A stretch of 64,000 nucleotides of DNA from Malaya genurostris (Eukaryota; Arthropoda; Insecta; Diptera; Culicidae): positions 31,914,971 through 31,978,970 of the forward strand of contig NC_080572.1 in the NCBI RefSeq assembly GCF_030247185.1, given 5' to 3'. A program made the position numbers and the translations under genes. Of the stretch, positions 1-11,265 are shown piece by piece. How positions within the stretch are numbered: the first letter of the stretch is position 1; each line of letters starts with the position of its first letter. The notes beneath the pieces are model-generated. The model was given only the letters and a program-made list of their open reading frames with translations, was not told the DNA's origin and did no database searches.

Positions 1-214
1 CATTGAATGCATAAAAAGACGCGGCTCTAGATTATGCTAATGTATGAGAAAATATGAACATTTGAATTACTGGTACTGACAGCGCTTGGATCGATCCCTA
101 CTCGAGCAGACGACATAGGGTGAAGGAAGACGATCCCCATATTTGTACTCACATGGATTGGTAGTTACTTGTTATACGGGTTCGCTGTTAGGGCCCGATG
201 CTTAAAAAAACCTG
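1..214. other. unassigned flank
   Basis: No reading frame, tRNA-like structure or terminal repeat was recognised here. It is followed at once by the first copy of repeat family A. Confidence 0.3.
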
Positions 215-537
215 TTTAATCCACCTAGTGGTGGTAATTTTTGGTAGGACCATAAAACCTTTTAATTGACCCTAAGATTGGGAATAACGGATTAGAGTCC
301 AGTTTATAACATTTTTCACGGTTTTTGTTCCGCCAGTTTAAGTGACGGTGTACAATATTGAACACACATTATAACTCCGGAACCGGAAGTCGGATCCGGA
401 TGAAATTCAGGAATTCCATATGGGACCACGAGACCTTTCATTTGAATCTAAGTTTATCAAAATCGGTTCAGCCATCTCCGAGAAAACCTAGTGAGATTAT
501 TTGACACATACACACATACATACACACACACACACAT

Positions 538-568
<31 letters not shown>

Positions 569-672
569 CATTGCTCGGCTCGATGAACTGAGTCGAATGG
601 TATATGACATTTTCACTAGTCGGTTTTTCAAGTGATTGCATAACCTTTCTATATGAGAAAGGCAAAAAGTTT
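215..672 (+). repeat. Repeat family A, copy 1
   Basis: Interspersed repeat beginning near TTAATCCACCTAGTGGTG and ending near GAGAAAGGCAAAAAG. The 5' block (CCACCTAGTGG, a near-palindrome) recurs at 4970, 37554 and 45355, with a weaker version at 55867. The 3' block (a GAACTGAGTCGAATGGTATATGACA-like segment, then CCTTTCTATATGAGAAAGGC) recurs at 37950-38035, and inverted at 10241 and 47893. GCCTTTCTC near the 5' end and GAGAAAGGC near the 3' end are inverted relative to each other, so a TIR-type non-autonomous element is possible. No coding capacity is seen. The family name is unknown to me. Confidence 0.6.
506..569. repeat. (CA)n/(GA)n microsatellite
   Basis: Imperfect CA repeat with CATA interruptions running into a short GA tract, inside repeat family A copy 1. 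Minus-strand Val-Cys reading frames through it are artefacts. Confidence 0.85.
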
Positions 673-968
673 GTATGAAAATTGCGTAGATAGATACAGT
701 TTGAGTTTTTTGGTTGATAACGTCAATTGTATACGTTTTAAGCGGTTTTCATGGTGACATTTTTGAAAGAATATTACTCAAAAAAGGAAATTTTCTCTTG
801 GTTAATTTTTTGGTGTAATATGTTAAAGAGTCTAACTATAAAAATAAAAACATGTAGCGCCCTGTATCCATAAACTGTAAAAACCGCTAAAAACTTATGC
901 AAGTAGCGCTTCCCAACAAAAAAAAATCTATTCATATTTTTTTTATGTTGTGGAGAAAGGTCTAAGTT

Positions 969-1010
969 TTCTGAATAAAAAGGAAAACATTCTGAATAAA
1001 AAGGAAAACA
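969..1010. repeat. 21-bp tandem duplication
   Basis: The 21-bp unit TTCTGAATAAAAAGGAAAACA occurs twice head to tail with no mismatch. Confidence 0.9.
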
Positions 1011-1039
1011 TCTACGAGGTCCAGAACAGTCTGCTGTAA

Positions 1040-1201
1040 AACCTATTTAGATTTGTTACTAAGTGCGTTCTTTCTGATGAACGATGCACAGTTTATAAAA
1101 CCTCCAACCCCCGAGAGGATTTAGAGATTTTACAAAAGCGACACTATTCTGCACTCCCGGAAGAATGCAGAAAGATTCGCAGTATGTACGAGCAGAAGTA
1201 A
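1040..1201 (+). other. Unidentified 53-codon open segment
   Basis: The frame is open from just after a TAA at 1037 to a TAA at 1199-1201. It has no obvious ATG and would encode a charged peptide ending ...RKIRSMYEQK. Its composition is more protein-like than the surrounding AT-rich DNA. It could be a terminal exon or a transposase scrap. It lies just beyond the 3' end of the LOA-clade element. I do not recognise the family, and chance is a real alternative. Confidence 0.2.
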
Positions 1202-1303
1202 ATTCGGTACCCCATAAAGGATGCCAAACAATCTGCTAAACCCTATTTCAGGTGTATACAGAAAGGATTCATTCACTTCAGGAAGAACGATGAACCCTTC
1301 TGA

Positions 1304-4300
1304 TTATAGCTCCTTACCATATTGGGTGAGAAACGAGAGAATATCCTTTAATTGTAGCTCCGCATACACAGACTCAACCATGTATGGAGAACCAAAAACC
1401 CGGATACGTAGTTGCGTCAATGCGGGACAGTTACATATCAGATGATGTGAAGTACCATAATCGCATTCATACAAATCACACGAATAATACTCAGCACGTT
1501 GAATAGTAGCCATGTGATAATTGAGTTTGCAATGTCCAGTCAAAGCTCTCACCGGAATAATGCAATGATACTTGGAAAAATGCAGTAGACACTTTGACAT
1601 TTTCAGACTCAAATCTGGTAGACATGCTTTTGTCTGAGCGCAAGTTTGCAAGCTGCGCCAGTAGCTGGCATGTTTGGATGCAGCCCAAGAACGAATCTTG
1701 TGCTTTATCCAACTAGTTGAAAGTGGTAAAGCTGGTTCAGGACCAACGAAATCATTCGTTGCACCAGCTCTAGCCAACTCATCAGCCCATTCATTTACAG
1801 TAATACCAGAATGGCCGCATACCCATAAGAAGTAAACAGCATTTGAAATGCTGAGATCTTCGATTTGAGTTCGACATGCGATCACTAGATTCGACCGTGA
1901 GTCATTCGAACTGATTGCTTTTGAGGCTGCCTGACTATCGGAACAAAAAAAAATCCTTTACCACAGATTCTCTGCTGAAGTGCCGATTGTATTCCACACA
2001 GAATCGCGTAGATTTCTGCTTGAACCCAGTACAGTATCTACCAAGTGAATGAGACTGCTCTAGCCTCATTTCACGGCAGTAGACACCAGCACCAGCATGA
2101 CCTTTCAACAGAGAACCGTCCGTATAACAAACTATGTGTTCATCAAGTTGTCGTTCCAGACAACCAGACAACCATTCCTCACGAAGAGGATAGCTCACAT
2201 TGAATGTTTTGAAAGGAAAACTGCATGTGAGAATTAGGTCACAAGGCGCGAGAAAATACTCATCCCACGTAACCATTTGAGACCACAAGCGAGTGTGGCT
2301 AGTAGCATAATCTAATGGTCTACTGTTCCAAAGCCCTGTAACCTTAAGACGGTATGCACAAGATAATGCTTCTTGTTTTAGGAACACATTGGTTCCTAAG
2401 TGGTTTATTGCACAGTAGCGCCTCTAGAGCAGCAGTAGGAGTTGTCGTGAATGCTCCTGTCTACGCCATTAGGACCATCCTTTGGAGATGATTTAGCTTT
2501 GACTGAACTCTCGTGACTTCTCCTTTCTGCCACTATACAAGACATCCATATGCTAAAATTGGTCTAACAATAGTTGTGTAGATTCAATTAATGTATCTGG
2601 GTTTGAGTCCCCATGATTTTCCAAAAGCTCGTCTGCATTGGCCGAAAGCCATGCAAACTCTTTTAATCCTGAATTCAATGTGAGCAGACCAATTCAGTTT
2701 TGAATCAAGAATAACCCCGACGTATTCAACTTGATCGACCACAGAGACCTCTGAGCCGAAGAACTGTGACGGACGAGCTCCTGTGATTATCCTACGATGA
2801 GTGAAAAGCACCATTGATGTTTTGCCCGGATTTACAGATAATCCAACCTGACAACACCATTAATCAACAGATTGCAGCTAAGACTGATAGGCCTGAAACT
2901 CTTCGCTTCCTCATAAGTGTCGCGACCGCCTTTGGGAAAACTCCATCCTTTCCAGGAGACTTGTACGGAGCAAAACTCTCAACTGCCCATTTGACCGATT
3001 CAATCGTCACAACGTTTTGAGCAAGGGCCCAAGAATCGTAACTACCTGAAAAAGTCTCGGGAAGAGCTGTCGGTGATGGCTTCATACATGCTGGAAAGTG
3101 AGTGTTAAAAAGATAGTGAAGTACATCACCTTCACAAGTGCTCACCATTTGAAGTTCTTAAGAAACTGACAAGTCCTTAGACTTCGAAAGTAACTTATTT
3201 AATCTGCTAGCCTCGTTGAGACTAGAGACATTTGTGCAAAGGCTTTTCCAACCACTTTGCTCAGACGATCAAAGAGCATTTTTGTAAGCCCTTCGAGCCG
3301 ACACGAATGCCCCCGTATCTCTGCGTCGGAGGTTCCAAGCTCTTCTGCATAGTTTCCTTAGTCTAGCAAGTTCAGCATTTCACCAAGGAGTTCCTCTAGT
3401 AGCTCGCACAATACGAAGTGGACAAGCCTCTTCATATGCTGCAACTATGAGTGAGTTTGTCTCGTCGACAACATTTTCCAAATCAATTGGGGTTTCAATT
3501 GTTGGTTGGTATCCGTATAATCTAGTCGCCAAGCCCTCTTCATAAAAGCACCAGTTTGTAGATTTGGGATTACAATATGTAAAAGTCAAAGTCTTGGCAT
3601 TACATTCCTTTCGTGGAATTTGGCCTTTCTGTTTCAATAGACTTCGCAGCCGATTCTTAGCGTACAGAATCATTGCATGGCTAGTACTATGGATCCTACT
3701 GATACTAAGAATCCTTCCAGGTCGGGATTCGAACATACGACAGCTGGCTTGTAAGTCCAGCGTCCTATGCATTGAACCGCCAACCCGGGATTACGATATG
3801 TGATAATATCAAATTTAACGTTTGAATGATCAAAGAAGATGTACTTATGATCAGACAACGAAGGTTCTAGCTCATCGAAGACAAGCCAATTCATCAACTC
3901 ATGCGCAATTCTATCAGAGCAGAGAGTTACGTCCTAAACCTCCTCTCTTCCAAATCTCGCAAAAGTTGGACGGTTTCCTGCATTCACTATGTGCAGGTTT
4001 GTACTGCTCACAAATCCCATCATGAATTTAAATCTGTGTTGCCCCAAATGATATGGTGAGCATTTATGTCACTGCCGATTACAAGCGCAGCGATTTTGCA
4101 GCAGTATGATACAACCTTTTTGAAGTCATCGCTTGGCTAAGGTTGGTTATGCGGCAAATATGCCGAACAATAGACATATTTCCTGTCTATGCCATCAATA
4201 GTCATACCAACTGTGACAGCACAAATATCCCGAGTTGTGAGCTCCGACATGAGAGAAACATCGAGAGCACTATTTGCAAGTATGCATGCTCGAGACATTT

Positions 4301-4496
4301 CACGTGGATTAGTCATACCGTTCTTGTTGAAGGCAACAAAGACTGGATTTAACAATTTTCCAACGTAGAAGATTCCCTTTTGGAAATATGGTTCTTGAAC
4401 CAAAGCTATAGAAGCTTTACCTTCTTGCAGAAGTCTGGATGGATTCATAGTTGCTGTACGTTTATGCTGGAGATTGATTTGTGCTAGTCTAACCAT
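1304..4496 (-). pseudogene. LOA-clade ORF2 (EN-RT-RNase H), broken
   Basis: Pieces in order on the minus strand: endonuclease N-terminus with the Glu of VQEPYF (4496-4137); the middle of the endonuclease with GSDINAHHIIWGN (about 4100-4030); the SDHKY catalytic box (about 3850), then the SINE; the endonuclease tail (3566-3380); an RT fingers fragment with YKSPGKDGVFP (3148-2864); the RT thumb with VEYVGVILDSKLNWSAHI (2814-2584); RNase H with YTDGS (about 2130), and FLWVCGHSGITVNEWADELAR (about 1800); and a C-terminal Cys/His tail to 1304. Several frameshifts and stops separate the pieces, so no functional polyprotein is possible. Confidence 0.7.
3581..3786 (-). mobile_element. tRNA-Val-like SINE inserted in the LOA element
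   Basis: Read on the minus strand, a tRNA-like head (TTGGCGGTTCAATGCATAGG as A-box region, then an anticodon-like arm with loop CTTACAA, i.e. UAC, then TGTTCGAATCC as B box) is followed by a ~130-bp body ending in a T/A-rich tail. It is flanked by a 15-bp duplication: GGGATTACAATATGT at 3566-3580 and GGGATTACGATATGT at 3787-3801. The body, with CTAAGAATCGGCTGCGAAGTC and CCAAGGCTTTGC-like segments, recurs at 9008 and 16425. Transcription would be by RNA polymerase III from the internal boxes, and mobilisation by a LINE in trans (general SINE biology). Confidence 0.75.
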
Positions 4497-4500
4497 TATT

Positions 4501-4965
4501 AATTAAAATAATGAACACTCCATCTCCAGCACTTATCGTACAACCATTCAGTCATCGGCACGGAAATACACCTTGACTTAGGAGTCCCTATTTTTGTGGC
4601 CTTTTACAACATGCAACAGGAAACCAGTGGATCAATTCTTGGTAAAAAATAATTCCGCCGGATGCCACACGGCTTACCTGTTTGGTGGACTTATACCAAC
4701 GGTACAGGTGGACCGTAGCGTTATTCTTAACCAGTTGGGAAATCGCTACCGACACTGCTCAGAGAGGGAAGTTGACATTGATTGTCAACTTCCATGGATG
4801 GCCGAGCAGCCAGAAAAATTGCCATAATGAACCACAAAACTAACTTTATCAATTTACGCATTTATTTTAGAAAATATTTACATTTGTAGCAAACAGATTC
4901 AAAAGTGATTACCAAGTTATGAATTAAAAAAGGTACCTCTCCAAAACCTAAAAAAAAAACTGTTT
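4501..4965. other. Unassigned spacer, possibly ORF1 tail of the LOA element
   Basis: Minus-strand frames contain short open stretches upstream of the LOA ORF2 start but no zinc knuckle or other diagnostic motif. They might be the 3' part of ORF1. Confidence 0.25.
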
Positions 4966-5026
4966 CTACCCACCTAGTGGTGTAATGATGCCTTTCTTAT
5001 ATAATGGTTACCTTACCTAATAGCTA
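4966..5026 (+). repeat. Repeat family A, 5' fragment (copy 2)
   Basis: CTACCCACCTAGTGGTGTAATGATGCCTTTCTT-like start of family A, cut off where the RTE 3' end begins. The remainder of the family was not found on the far side of the RTE copy. Confidence 0.55.
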
Positions 5027-5027
5027 T

Positions 5028-6912
5028 AGTCCTGGGGTGTCCTTTGCTGTATTAAGTATACATCTCTACATAACTCGGTCCATGGCAGCTCGTCGCCAGC
5101 CACTCAAGACACGGATGCTTCAAAGATCACCCTCCACTTGATCAGTCCATCTTACTCGTTGCGCTCCTCTTCTTCTTGTACCAGTCGGATTTGATTCAAG
5201 AATCATTTTCACTGGGCTGTCGTCCGACATCCTTATGACATGCCCAGTCCATCGTAGACGTCCGACTTTAGCTCTCCGTACTATGGGTGGTTCTCCTAGC
5301 AGCTGTTGCAATTCGTGATTCATACGTCGTCTCCACGTTCCGTCTTCCATCTGCACTCCCCCATAGATGGTCCTCAGTACCTTTCTCTCCAAAACACAAA
5401 GGGCGCGTTGGTCCTCTGCCAACATAGTCCAGGTCTCGTGGCCATAGAGAATAACCGGTCTAATGAGCGCTTTGTAGATGGTCAATTTCGTGCGGTGGCG
5501 TACTTTTCTCGTTCGAACTGTTTTTCTGAGTACAAAGTACGCACAATTTCCAGCCAAAATACGTTTCTGATTCGAGATTCGAAAGGACTCCCAGATACTC
5601 GGACGTAGCACATCACTCTATCCATCGTTGCTTTAACCAATCGCGTCAGTTTATTCGGAAACCGTATTCGTGTATGATCTGCCATAGCTGTTCTTGATCG
5701 ATTGTGTCGTATGCTGTTTTGAAGTCAATGAATAGATGATGCGTGGGTACGTTGTATTCACGACACTTCTGGAGTACTTGTCTTATCGCGAATATGTGAT
5801 CCGTAGTGGCGCGGGCTCCAGTAAATCCCGCTTGGTACGGCCCTACGAATTCCTTAGCTAATGGGAGAGTACCTTTACCCTCTTTGTAGACGGGACTCAC
5901 CACTCCTCCCATCCATTCCTGCGGTAGAAGCTCCTTCTCCCAAATCTTAGAAATCATCCAGCTCTAACCACTGCCTCTTCTCCATATTTGAGCAGCTCGC
6001 CTGGTAACTGGTCATTGCCTGCGGCTTTGTTGTTCCTCAGCTTGCCGATCTCCTCACTTATCTCCAGACAGAACAGGTGCTGGGAATATGTCGTCGGCTG
6101 AGCTTGGACTAAGATTAATTCCAGTGTCTGTGCTACTCACGGCGGACCTTATATTCCTCTAGCCGTCTTCAAGAGTCGTCGCGCCAAGCTGCTCTTCCGT
6201 TGGTAGCACTAGTTCCAGTTGCTGCGCGTATTCATCTGCTGTACGTACGCTACGTAGCTGCTCGAGATTGAGTCCAGGCGTTGCTGTGCGACGAGTGTTG
6301 TGCACTGTCGATAGTTTTGAGCGCATATAAACCCCAACAAGGTAGTGGTCAGAATCAATGTTGGCGCTGCGGTAAGTGCGGACATTGATGACGTCGGAGA
6401 AGAATCGCTCGTCGATGAGAACGTGGTCGATTTGATTTTCCGTATGTTGATCAGGTGATCTCCAGGTGGTTTTGTGGATATCTTTGCGAGGGAAGAAGGG
6501 GCTTCGAACTACCATTCATCGGGAGGCCGCAAACTTCACGCATCGTTGGCCGTTGTCGTTTGTTGCCGCGTGCAAGTTCTCCAGTCCGATCACAGGCTTG
6601 TACACTGCCTCCCGGTCTACCTGAGCATTCATGTTGCGATGACGAGTTTTACATCCCGCCGTGGACAGCTGTCGTAGGTTCGTTCCAGCTGCGCGTAAAA
6701 TCCTTCCTTCCCTTCTCGTCATCGGGTCTCGTCTCATGTGGGCAGTGCTCGTTGATGATGCTGTAATGTCGGCGTACGACCAAAGTTAGGTTAAAGCCGG
6801 GTAAATAAACGATATAAAAAAGCTGTAATTGAAGAAATGGCCCTTGATCTTGAAAACGCACAGCTCATCATGCAGCATCATGAAGCTTCCAATCGTAGTC
6901 CTTAGTTCGTCG
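5028..6912 (-). mobile_element. RTE-clade (JAM1-like) LINE, copy 1, internally deleted
   Basis: Minus-strand RTE-type element. Its 3' end has a TAAGGTAAGG-type tail near 5028. C-terminal motifs are characteristic of RTE ORF2: AKVGRLRWTGHVIRMSDD and NPTGTRRRGAQRVRWTDQVE. Upstream come an RT segment (YQAGFTGARATTDHIFAIRQ, LFIDFKTAYDTIDQ) and an endonuclease segment (TENQIDHVLIDERF, IDSDHYLVGV). The RT palm with the catalytic Asp-Asp box is deleted between about 5520 and 5580, and there are several frameshifts. It abuts a family A fragment on one side and a (TA)n tract on the other. Confidence 0.8.
5120..6861 (-). pseudogene. RTE ORF2 remnant, copy 1
   Basis: Order of domains on the minus strand: endonuclease (about 6861-6160), linker with an IRNNKAAGNDQLPGEL-like RT start (about 6030), RT fingers and part of the palm (5957-5500), then the C-terminal maturation-like region (5611-5120). 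Frames change at least four times. The catalytic histidine region SDH of the endonuclease is visible near 6345. The RT active-site box is absent. It is non-functional. Confidence 0.7.
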
Positions 6913-6915
6913 CGT

Positions 6916-6918
<3 letters not shown>

Positions 6919-6995
<77 letters not shown>
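6919..6995. repeat. (TA)n microsatellite
   Basis: About 38 uninterrupted TA units at the 5' edge of RTE copy 1. Tyr-Ile reading frames here are artefacts. Confidence 0.95.
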
Positions 6996-6997
<2 letters not shown>

Positions 6998-7124
6998 GTA
7001 TAGTAGTCTATATTTAGATAGCTGTTGTTTGTCTATTTTCAAAATAAACTAAATGATTTGATCAAAGAATCGATTACGTCTTCCATCACATGATATATCT
7101 TAGTCTATTCTTTAGGTTTGGACT

Positions 7125-7200
7125 AGAGATGAATGGGTAAGCAGTTCTTCAAATCCGAACCCGAAAAATAAGAATCTTTACCCGAAACCCGACCATCTCT
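7125..7200. mobile_element. Deleted copy of the AGAGATGGTCGGGT MITE
   Basis: Only 76 bp remain. The left end reads AGAGATGAATGGGTA. The right end reads ACCCGAAACCCGACCATCTCT, the inverse of the same terminus. A longer relative lies at 51895-52199. This copy has lost most of its interior and the TA on one side. Confidence 0.5.
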
Positions 7201-8937
7201 GGTTGGACATATGATATTGATACAAGTATGTTCATAATTTATTGCCAAAGGAAACAAGTTTTATTTTCTGTTTGAAATTTCTTGTTCTACAGCTGATTTT
7301 CATTATGTTCGATCCATTTGATGTGTATGCTCCTGAAGCAATCTACTCTATGAGGTTCTGGCACATTTCCAATAGAAACTCGTCCCATGCCTTTTTGTGT
7401 ACACTGAGTACTTTAGGCAGGTTGTTTAACAAAGCATGGTACTCAGAAACAACGTTCGACCAGTTTCTGCGAAATATATGCACTATGCGTATGTACAGAC
7501 TAACTGACTAACTGTATTGTGGTGTTTATCATGTGTCCACAGAATGAAAGAAGTATACTTTAATTCGAAGATAGACAATATACTGTTATTGTGTACTCTA
7601 CTTTGAATTGATAAAGTATCAAAAGGCCGCAAGTTTTGAGTTCTTGTTTCCGATGTTCTGTTTTGGTTTTCAATAAAAAATCGGTCCTACCTTTTTATGT
7701 CGGATTGCGGAAAGGAAACAATCAGTCCGTATCGTTGAAGAAATTGTTGATTGAAGCTAATTTTCTAGCTCAACAACTGAATGGCTCATTATTTTATTTC
7801 AAGCTATGCAAAAACTAATTTCACTAATCGCTGTATTTCACATGCTCAACGAACAGAAATTATTATGCTGAATAATTCACAATGAATAGTTTTCAAACGT
7901 TCTCGTTGCTGGCACTAACTTCAAATGTGCCGAGCGAACTGCAAGCTTGCTGAATTTCGCTTCACTTACTTCTCGTGACTGGATTCGTTTTGGCAAGCGT
8001 GCATATACCGTGACGCTCCTATACTGTCGTGACGCCATCGAACTAAGCGAACCAGTTTCACTTAGTCCGGTTGCTAATGCAACTTAAATCTGTCCCATCA
8101 GCCGTGAACTTTCGTTTAGTGTAACTGTGCGAGTTTTCGGTACCAGAACAGTGCGAGGACAAAGTTTCACCCGCACACCCGGTTTCGAAGTGACGTGTGT
8201 TAGTTGATCCAACTAACAGAAAAGCAAAGCCGTTGAACTGGAAATGCTAGTTGTGAGACATACCGAGTGCGTTTGCTGGAAGTCTAAAACTCCAAGGTGT
8301 TATACATTGGGGGAGTTTATCACACTCATCGAATATTCGAATGGGTTGAAATTGTTGCGGTTAGTAGAAACGAAGAGATACGATTTTGTCTGGAATTGAT
8401 TTTCTGTGGAGAATTGGGAAATATATGTTCCCTTGCTAATACATTGAAAACTTTGCATATCCGGGATCAGCCTGCCAAATCAAATTACTTCTGAAAATCG
8501 TTAGAACTTCGACTACTAACAAATTAGATATTGCTTTGATAGGAGTTATTTTGGGTGCACATTACAAAGAAATTGTTCTGTAATCGAAAACTAGTCTACT
8601 TCTTTCATTCGAGATTTGTTAGAATGCAAATCTGATGATTTGCAGTATATGTAGAATAGCCCTACTAGCGGCTTCAGGAAAGATATGCTGACAAAGAACA
8701 AATATCAATTTAACATGTTGGCACTTCTTCACTTACTTATGATAATGATTATTCTTATAATCTATAACAAAACATTCGCGGCTGCTGTAAAAAGAAACAC
8801 AACAGACCATATCTTCATCTGATTTTTACAATCAATTCTGAATATTCAACAGTTGACGAAATTGGATTTGAGAGCATATATGTAGCGGATCCCAACAGAT
8901 TTTTTTTTTCAAAACTATAGCTTTTTCCGACACAAAC
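7201..8937. other. Unassigned AT-rich intergenic DNA
   Basis: No frame longer than about 90 codons and no recognisable domain on either strand. A short perfect-looking hairpin (ACTAAGYGAA ... TTTCACTTAGT) lies near 8041-8065. I see nothing else assignable. Confidence 0.4.
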
Positions 8938-9005
8938 CAAGCCAGACGCCAGAAGCCAGTAGACAAAGCCAGAAGACAGAAGCTAGAAGCCAGTTGACAA
9001 AAGGC
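8938..9005 (+). repeat. Short minisatellite with GCCAGAAGACAGAA-type units
   Basis: Degenerate repeats of CCAGAAGCCAGTAGACAAA and CCAGAAGACAGAAG. A related tract lies at 11190-11265. It is followed directly by a SINE body fragment. Confidence 0.6.
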
Positions 9006-9007
9006 AG

Positions 9008-9108
9008 ATTCTTAGTGTCTGTACTCTAAGAATCGGCTGCGAAGTCTTTTGAAACAGAGAGTCAAATTCAACAAAAGAAATGCAATACCAAGGCTTTGCT
9101 TATAAAAG
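9008..9108 (+). mobile_element. SINE body fragment (same family as 3581-3786)
   Basis: Shares CTAAGAATCGGCTGCGAAGTC, TTGAAACAGA, CAAATTC and CCAAGGCTTTGCTT with the minus-strand body of the SINE in the LOA element. The tRNA-like head is missing, so it is 5' truncated or decayed. Confidence 0.6.
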
Positions 9109-9387
9109 ATAAACCATATTCGAAAGTCAATCATTCATTCTTGTTCGATCTGATCCTCTTGAAATCTACGGATTTTGCATCATTTCTCCAGATATCTACG
9201 GGAAATAATTAAATCTGGAGTTTTTATTCGGAAAACGGCCAATGATCCACCTGCCAAAATTCATTTTAAAGAAAGATTCTGGATGTCTTGGCGCTCACTG
9301 GTAGTCAGTTCTAACAGTAATCGAAAACGAAATGTTTTATCTTTCGTCTGGCTGGTTTCAACACTTCAGAAATTACTCTTCAAAATA

Positions 9388-11102
9388 GGGACCGTGCACG
9401 GGGGCGTGGTTTAGTGGCCGGCGACGACAGCGCACGAGGCGGCGAGTGGAAAAAATAATTCTACCATAGCAAAACTTGTAAACTGAGTTTGAAAATACTT
9501 TCTAGCGTATTTTCTCTGTGGATTTTTTTCCGAACCCTATGGAATTATTCGCGTGTAATGCGAACGATTGTTCAACATCGACTGACTATTAAATTTTGAA
9601 TCGAATTATTCATTCTGTATCTAAATACGGTCACGTCATTTTTTGTCATTGCAGTTGGATTTGTGTCTAATATTTGTCATATTCACTCAAATTCAAACAC
9701 TGAAACGATATTCTCAGCACATTAAATGATTTTTTAATCGACTTGACCGGAAACACTGAAAAATATCTTGCTAAAACATTCTAATTTCAGACCATTAGTG
9801 AAAATTGCTTCTGTGTAATTTCTTTTTATACTTTCACTCAAAGAAAATACACCAACAAAAAGTTTAAATATTTTTTAAATGAAGTAAGTTTATCTCGAAG
9901 TTATTCTTACTTTCGCTAAATTGCAATTATTACACCACTTGCTATTACTTTATTTTCAGAGCAAAATAGACCCAAATAATTTTGCATCCGTCAAACTTTG
10001 AAATGGGCCACAGTTTTAGATAAATTTAGCTACTCGATAAAAAAAATAACTGCTCGACTGTCAAACTAAAAGTTCAAATGATTCGCAGGATGGTCAATAC
10101 TCTTAGAATGAAGGAAAAAAATAAATTGTAATCGTAAAAATGCTAGCAATCTCGCGAGTAGCCAGTTTGACGTATATTGAAAATACGAGTTACGAAGCTA
10201 ACAACAAAGAATCATTTTATTGAAACGCTGAACTGTTTTGCCTTTCTCATATAAAAAGGTTATACAATCACTTGAAAATCGACTAGTAAAAATTGGCCAA
10301 GTGTCATATGCCATTCCACTCAGTTCGTCGAGCTGAGCAATCTATCTTTGTTTGTGTGTTTCTCGAAAATGACTTGATCGATGTTGACCAACTTAGATTC
10401 AAATGAAAGGTCTCGTGGTTCTACTTGGAATTCCTGAATTTCATCCGGATCAGACTTTCGTTTCCGGAATGAGAGGCAAAGTGTGTTAAAATTGTGTACC
10501 GTCACTTGAAGAGTCGAAACGAAAAAAGTAAAAAGTTTTCTAAATTGGTCTCGAAAGTATTCCCGTTTTTCGAATAACGACGGCAGATAATAGGCATACA
10601 CTCAAAAAAGGATCTCACTTACTTTTATACTTAGTCCGGTATTCCTAATCTTAGGTTCAAATGAATGATCTTATGCTCCTACCGAAAATTAAACATATTT
10701 TTCGGTTGCAATTAAAATCATGTTAGTTGATGGCCATACGAACCAACTTCGATTATACGTTCTCGGGTTCTAGTGCCCGAAATACCTACAATAGTGGAAC
10801 TCACTTCGTTTTTTCATCGATGTCAGAGAACTGATTCATTCTGTAGGTTATACTAGTTAATGCACAAACAATCTCTTTGGTTTATTTTAAGAATCGGAGA
10901 GAAATATTTTAATAGTATACCACAGTATTATGTATGAGAATATGATTGATGTGAGAAAAGGATCATTACCCCACTATGTTGTATTAAAACGGGTTTTTGA
11001 CTATTTTATTCAGCGTGAACATATGGTAACAGTGTAAAGCTATGGTAGAGCTTTTTCGCCTATTCGCCACTAATGGCGCTACTTGTTATCGTGCACGGTC
11101 CC
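9388..11102. mobile_element. 1.7-kb TIR element flanked by TA
   Basis: GGGACCGTGCACG at 9388-9400 is matched by its exact reverse complement at 11090-11102. TA lies immediately outside both ends. A second inverted block, CTACCATAG, lies inside each end (9461-9469, and about 11041-11049). The interior is AT-rich and encodes no recognisable transposase, so it looks non-autonomous. A reversed piece of family A occupies about 10241-10520. The TA target would fit a Tc1/mariner-type mechanism, but that is inference from only two flanking bases. Confidence 0.6.
10241..10520 (-). repeat. Repeat family A, reversed partial copy
   Basis: Begins TTGCCTTTCTCATATAAAAAGG and continues through GTGTCATATGCCATTCCACTC, the reverse complement of the 3' half of copy 1 (about 320-665). 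It is nested inside the 1.7-kb TIR element. Confidence 0.65.
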
Positions 11103-11189
11103 TATAGGTGCTGACAAATGACTTACTGACCATTATCCAGAAACACTTAAAATATTGTTACATCATCTTCATAATTATTGCCTCTGGCC

Positions 11190-11265
11190 AATAGACAAAA
11201 GGCAGTAGACAAAAGCCAGTAGACAAAAGGCAGAAGACACAAGACAGAAGCCAGAAACCAGTGGT
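11190..11265 (+). repeat. Minisatellite with CAGTAGACAAAAGGCAGAAGAC-type units
   Basis: Three to four degenerate units sharing AGACAAAAGCCAGTAGACAAAAGGCAG wording with the tract at 8938. The two tracts lie on opposite sides of the 1.7-kb TIR element, just outside it. Confidence 0.6.

Larger units (their letters stand above)
1210..4500 (-). mobile_element. LOA-clade non-LTR retrotransposon remnant
   Basis: Minus-strand remnant of a LINE whose single large ORF had an apurinic-type endonuclease, a reverse transcriptase and an RNase H. The 5' coding start is near 4496 and the 3' coding end near 1304. The endonuclease start (AQINLQHKRTATM..., ALVQEPYF) and the C-terminal RNase H followed by a Cys/His tail resemble LOA-clade elements such as mosquito Lian; the clade call is from motif memory. 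Most of the RT palm, including the catalytic Asp-Asp box, is missing between about 2815 and 2864. A SINE sits in the endonuclease region at 3581-3786. The element is inactive. Exact termini and a target duplication were not found. Confidence 0.7.
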
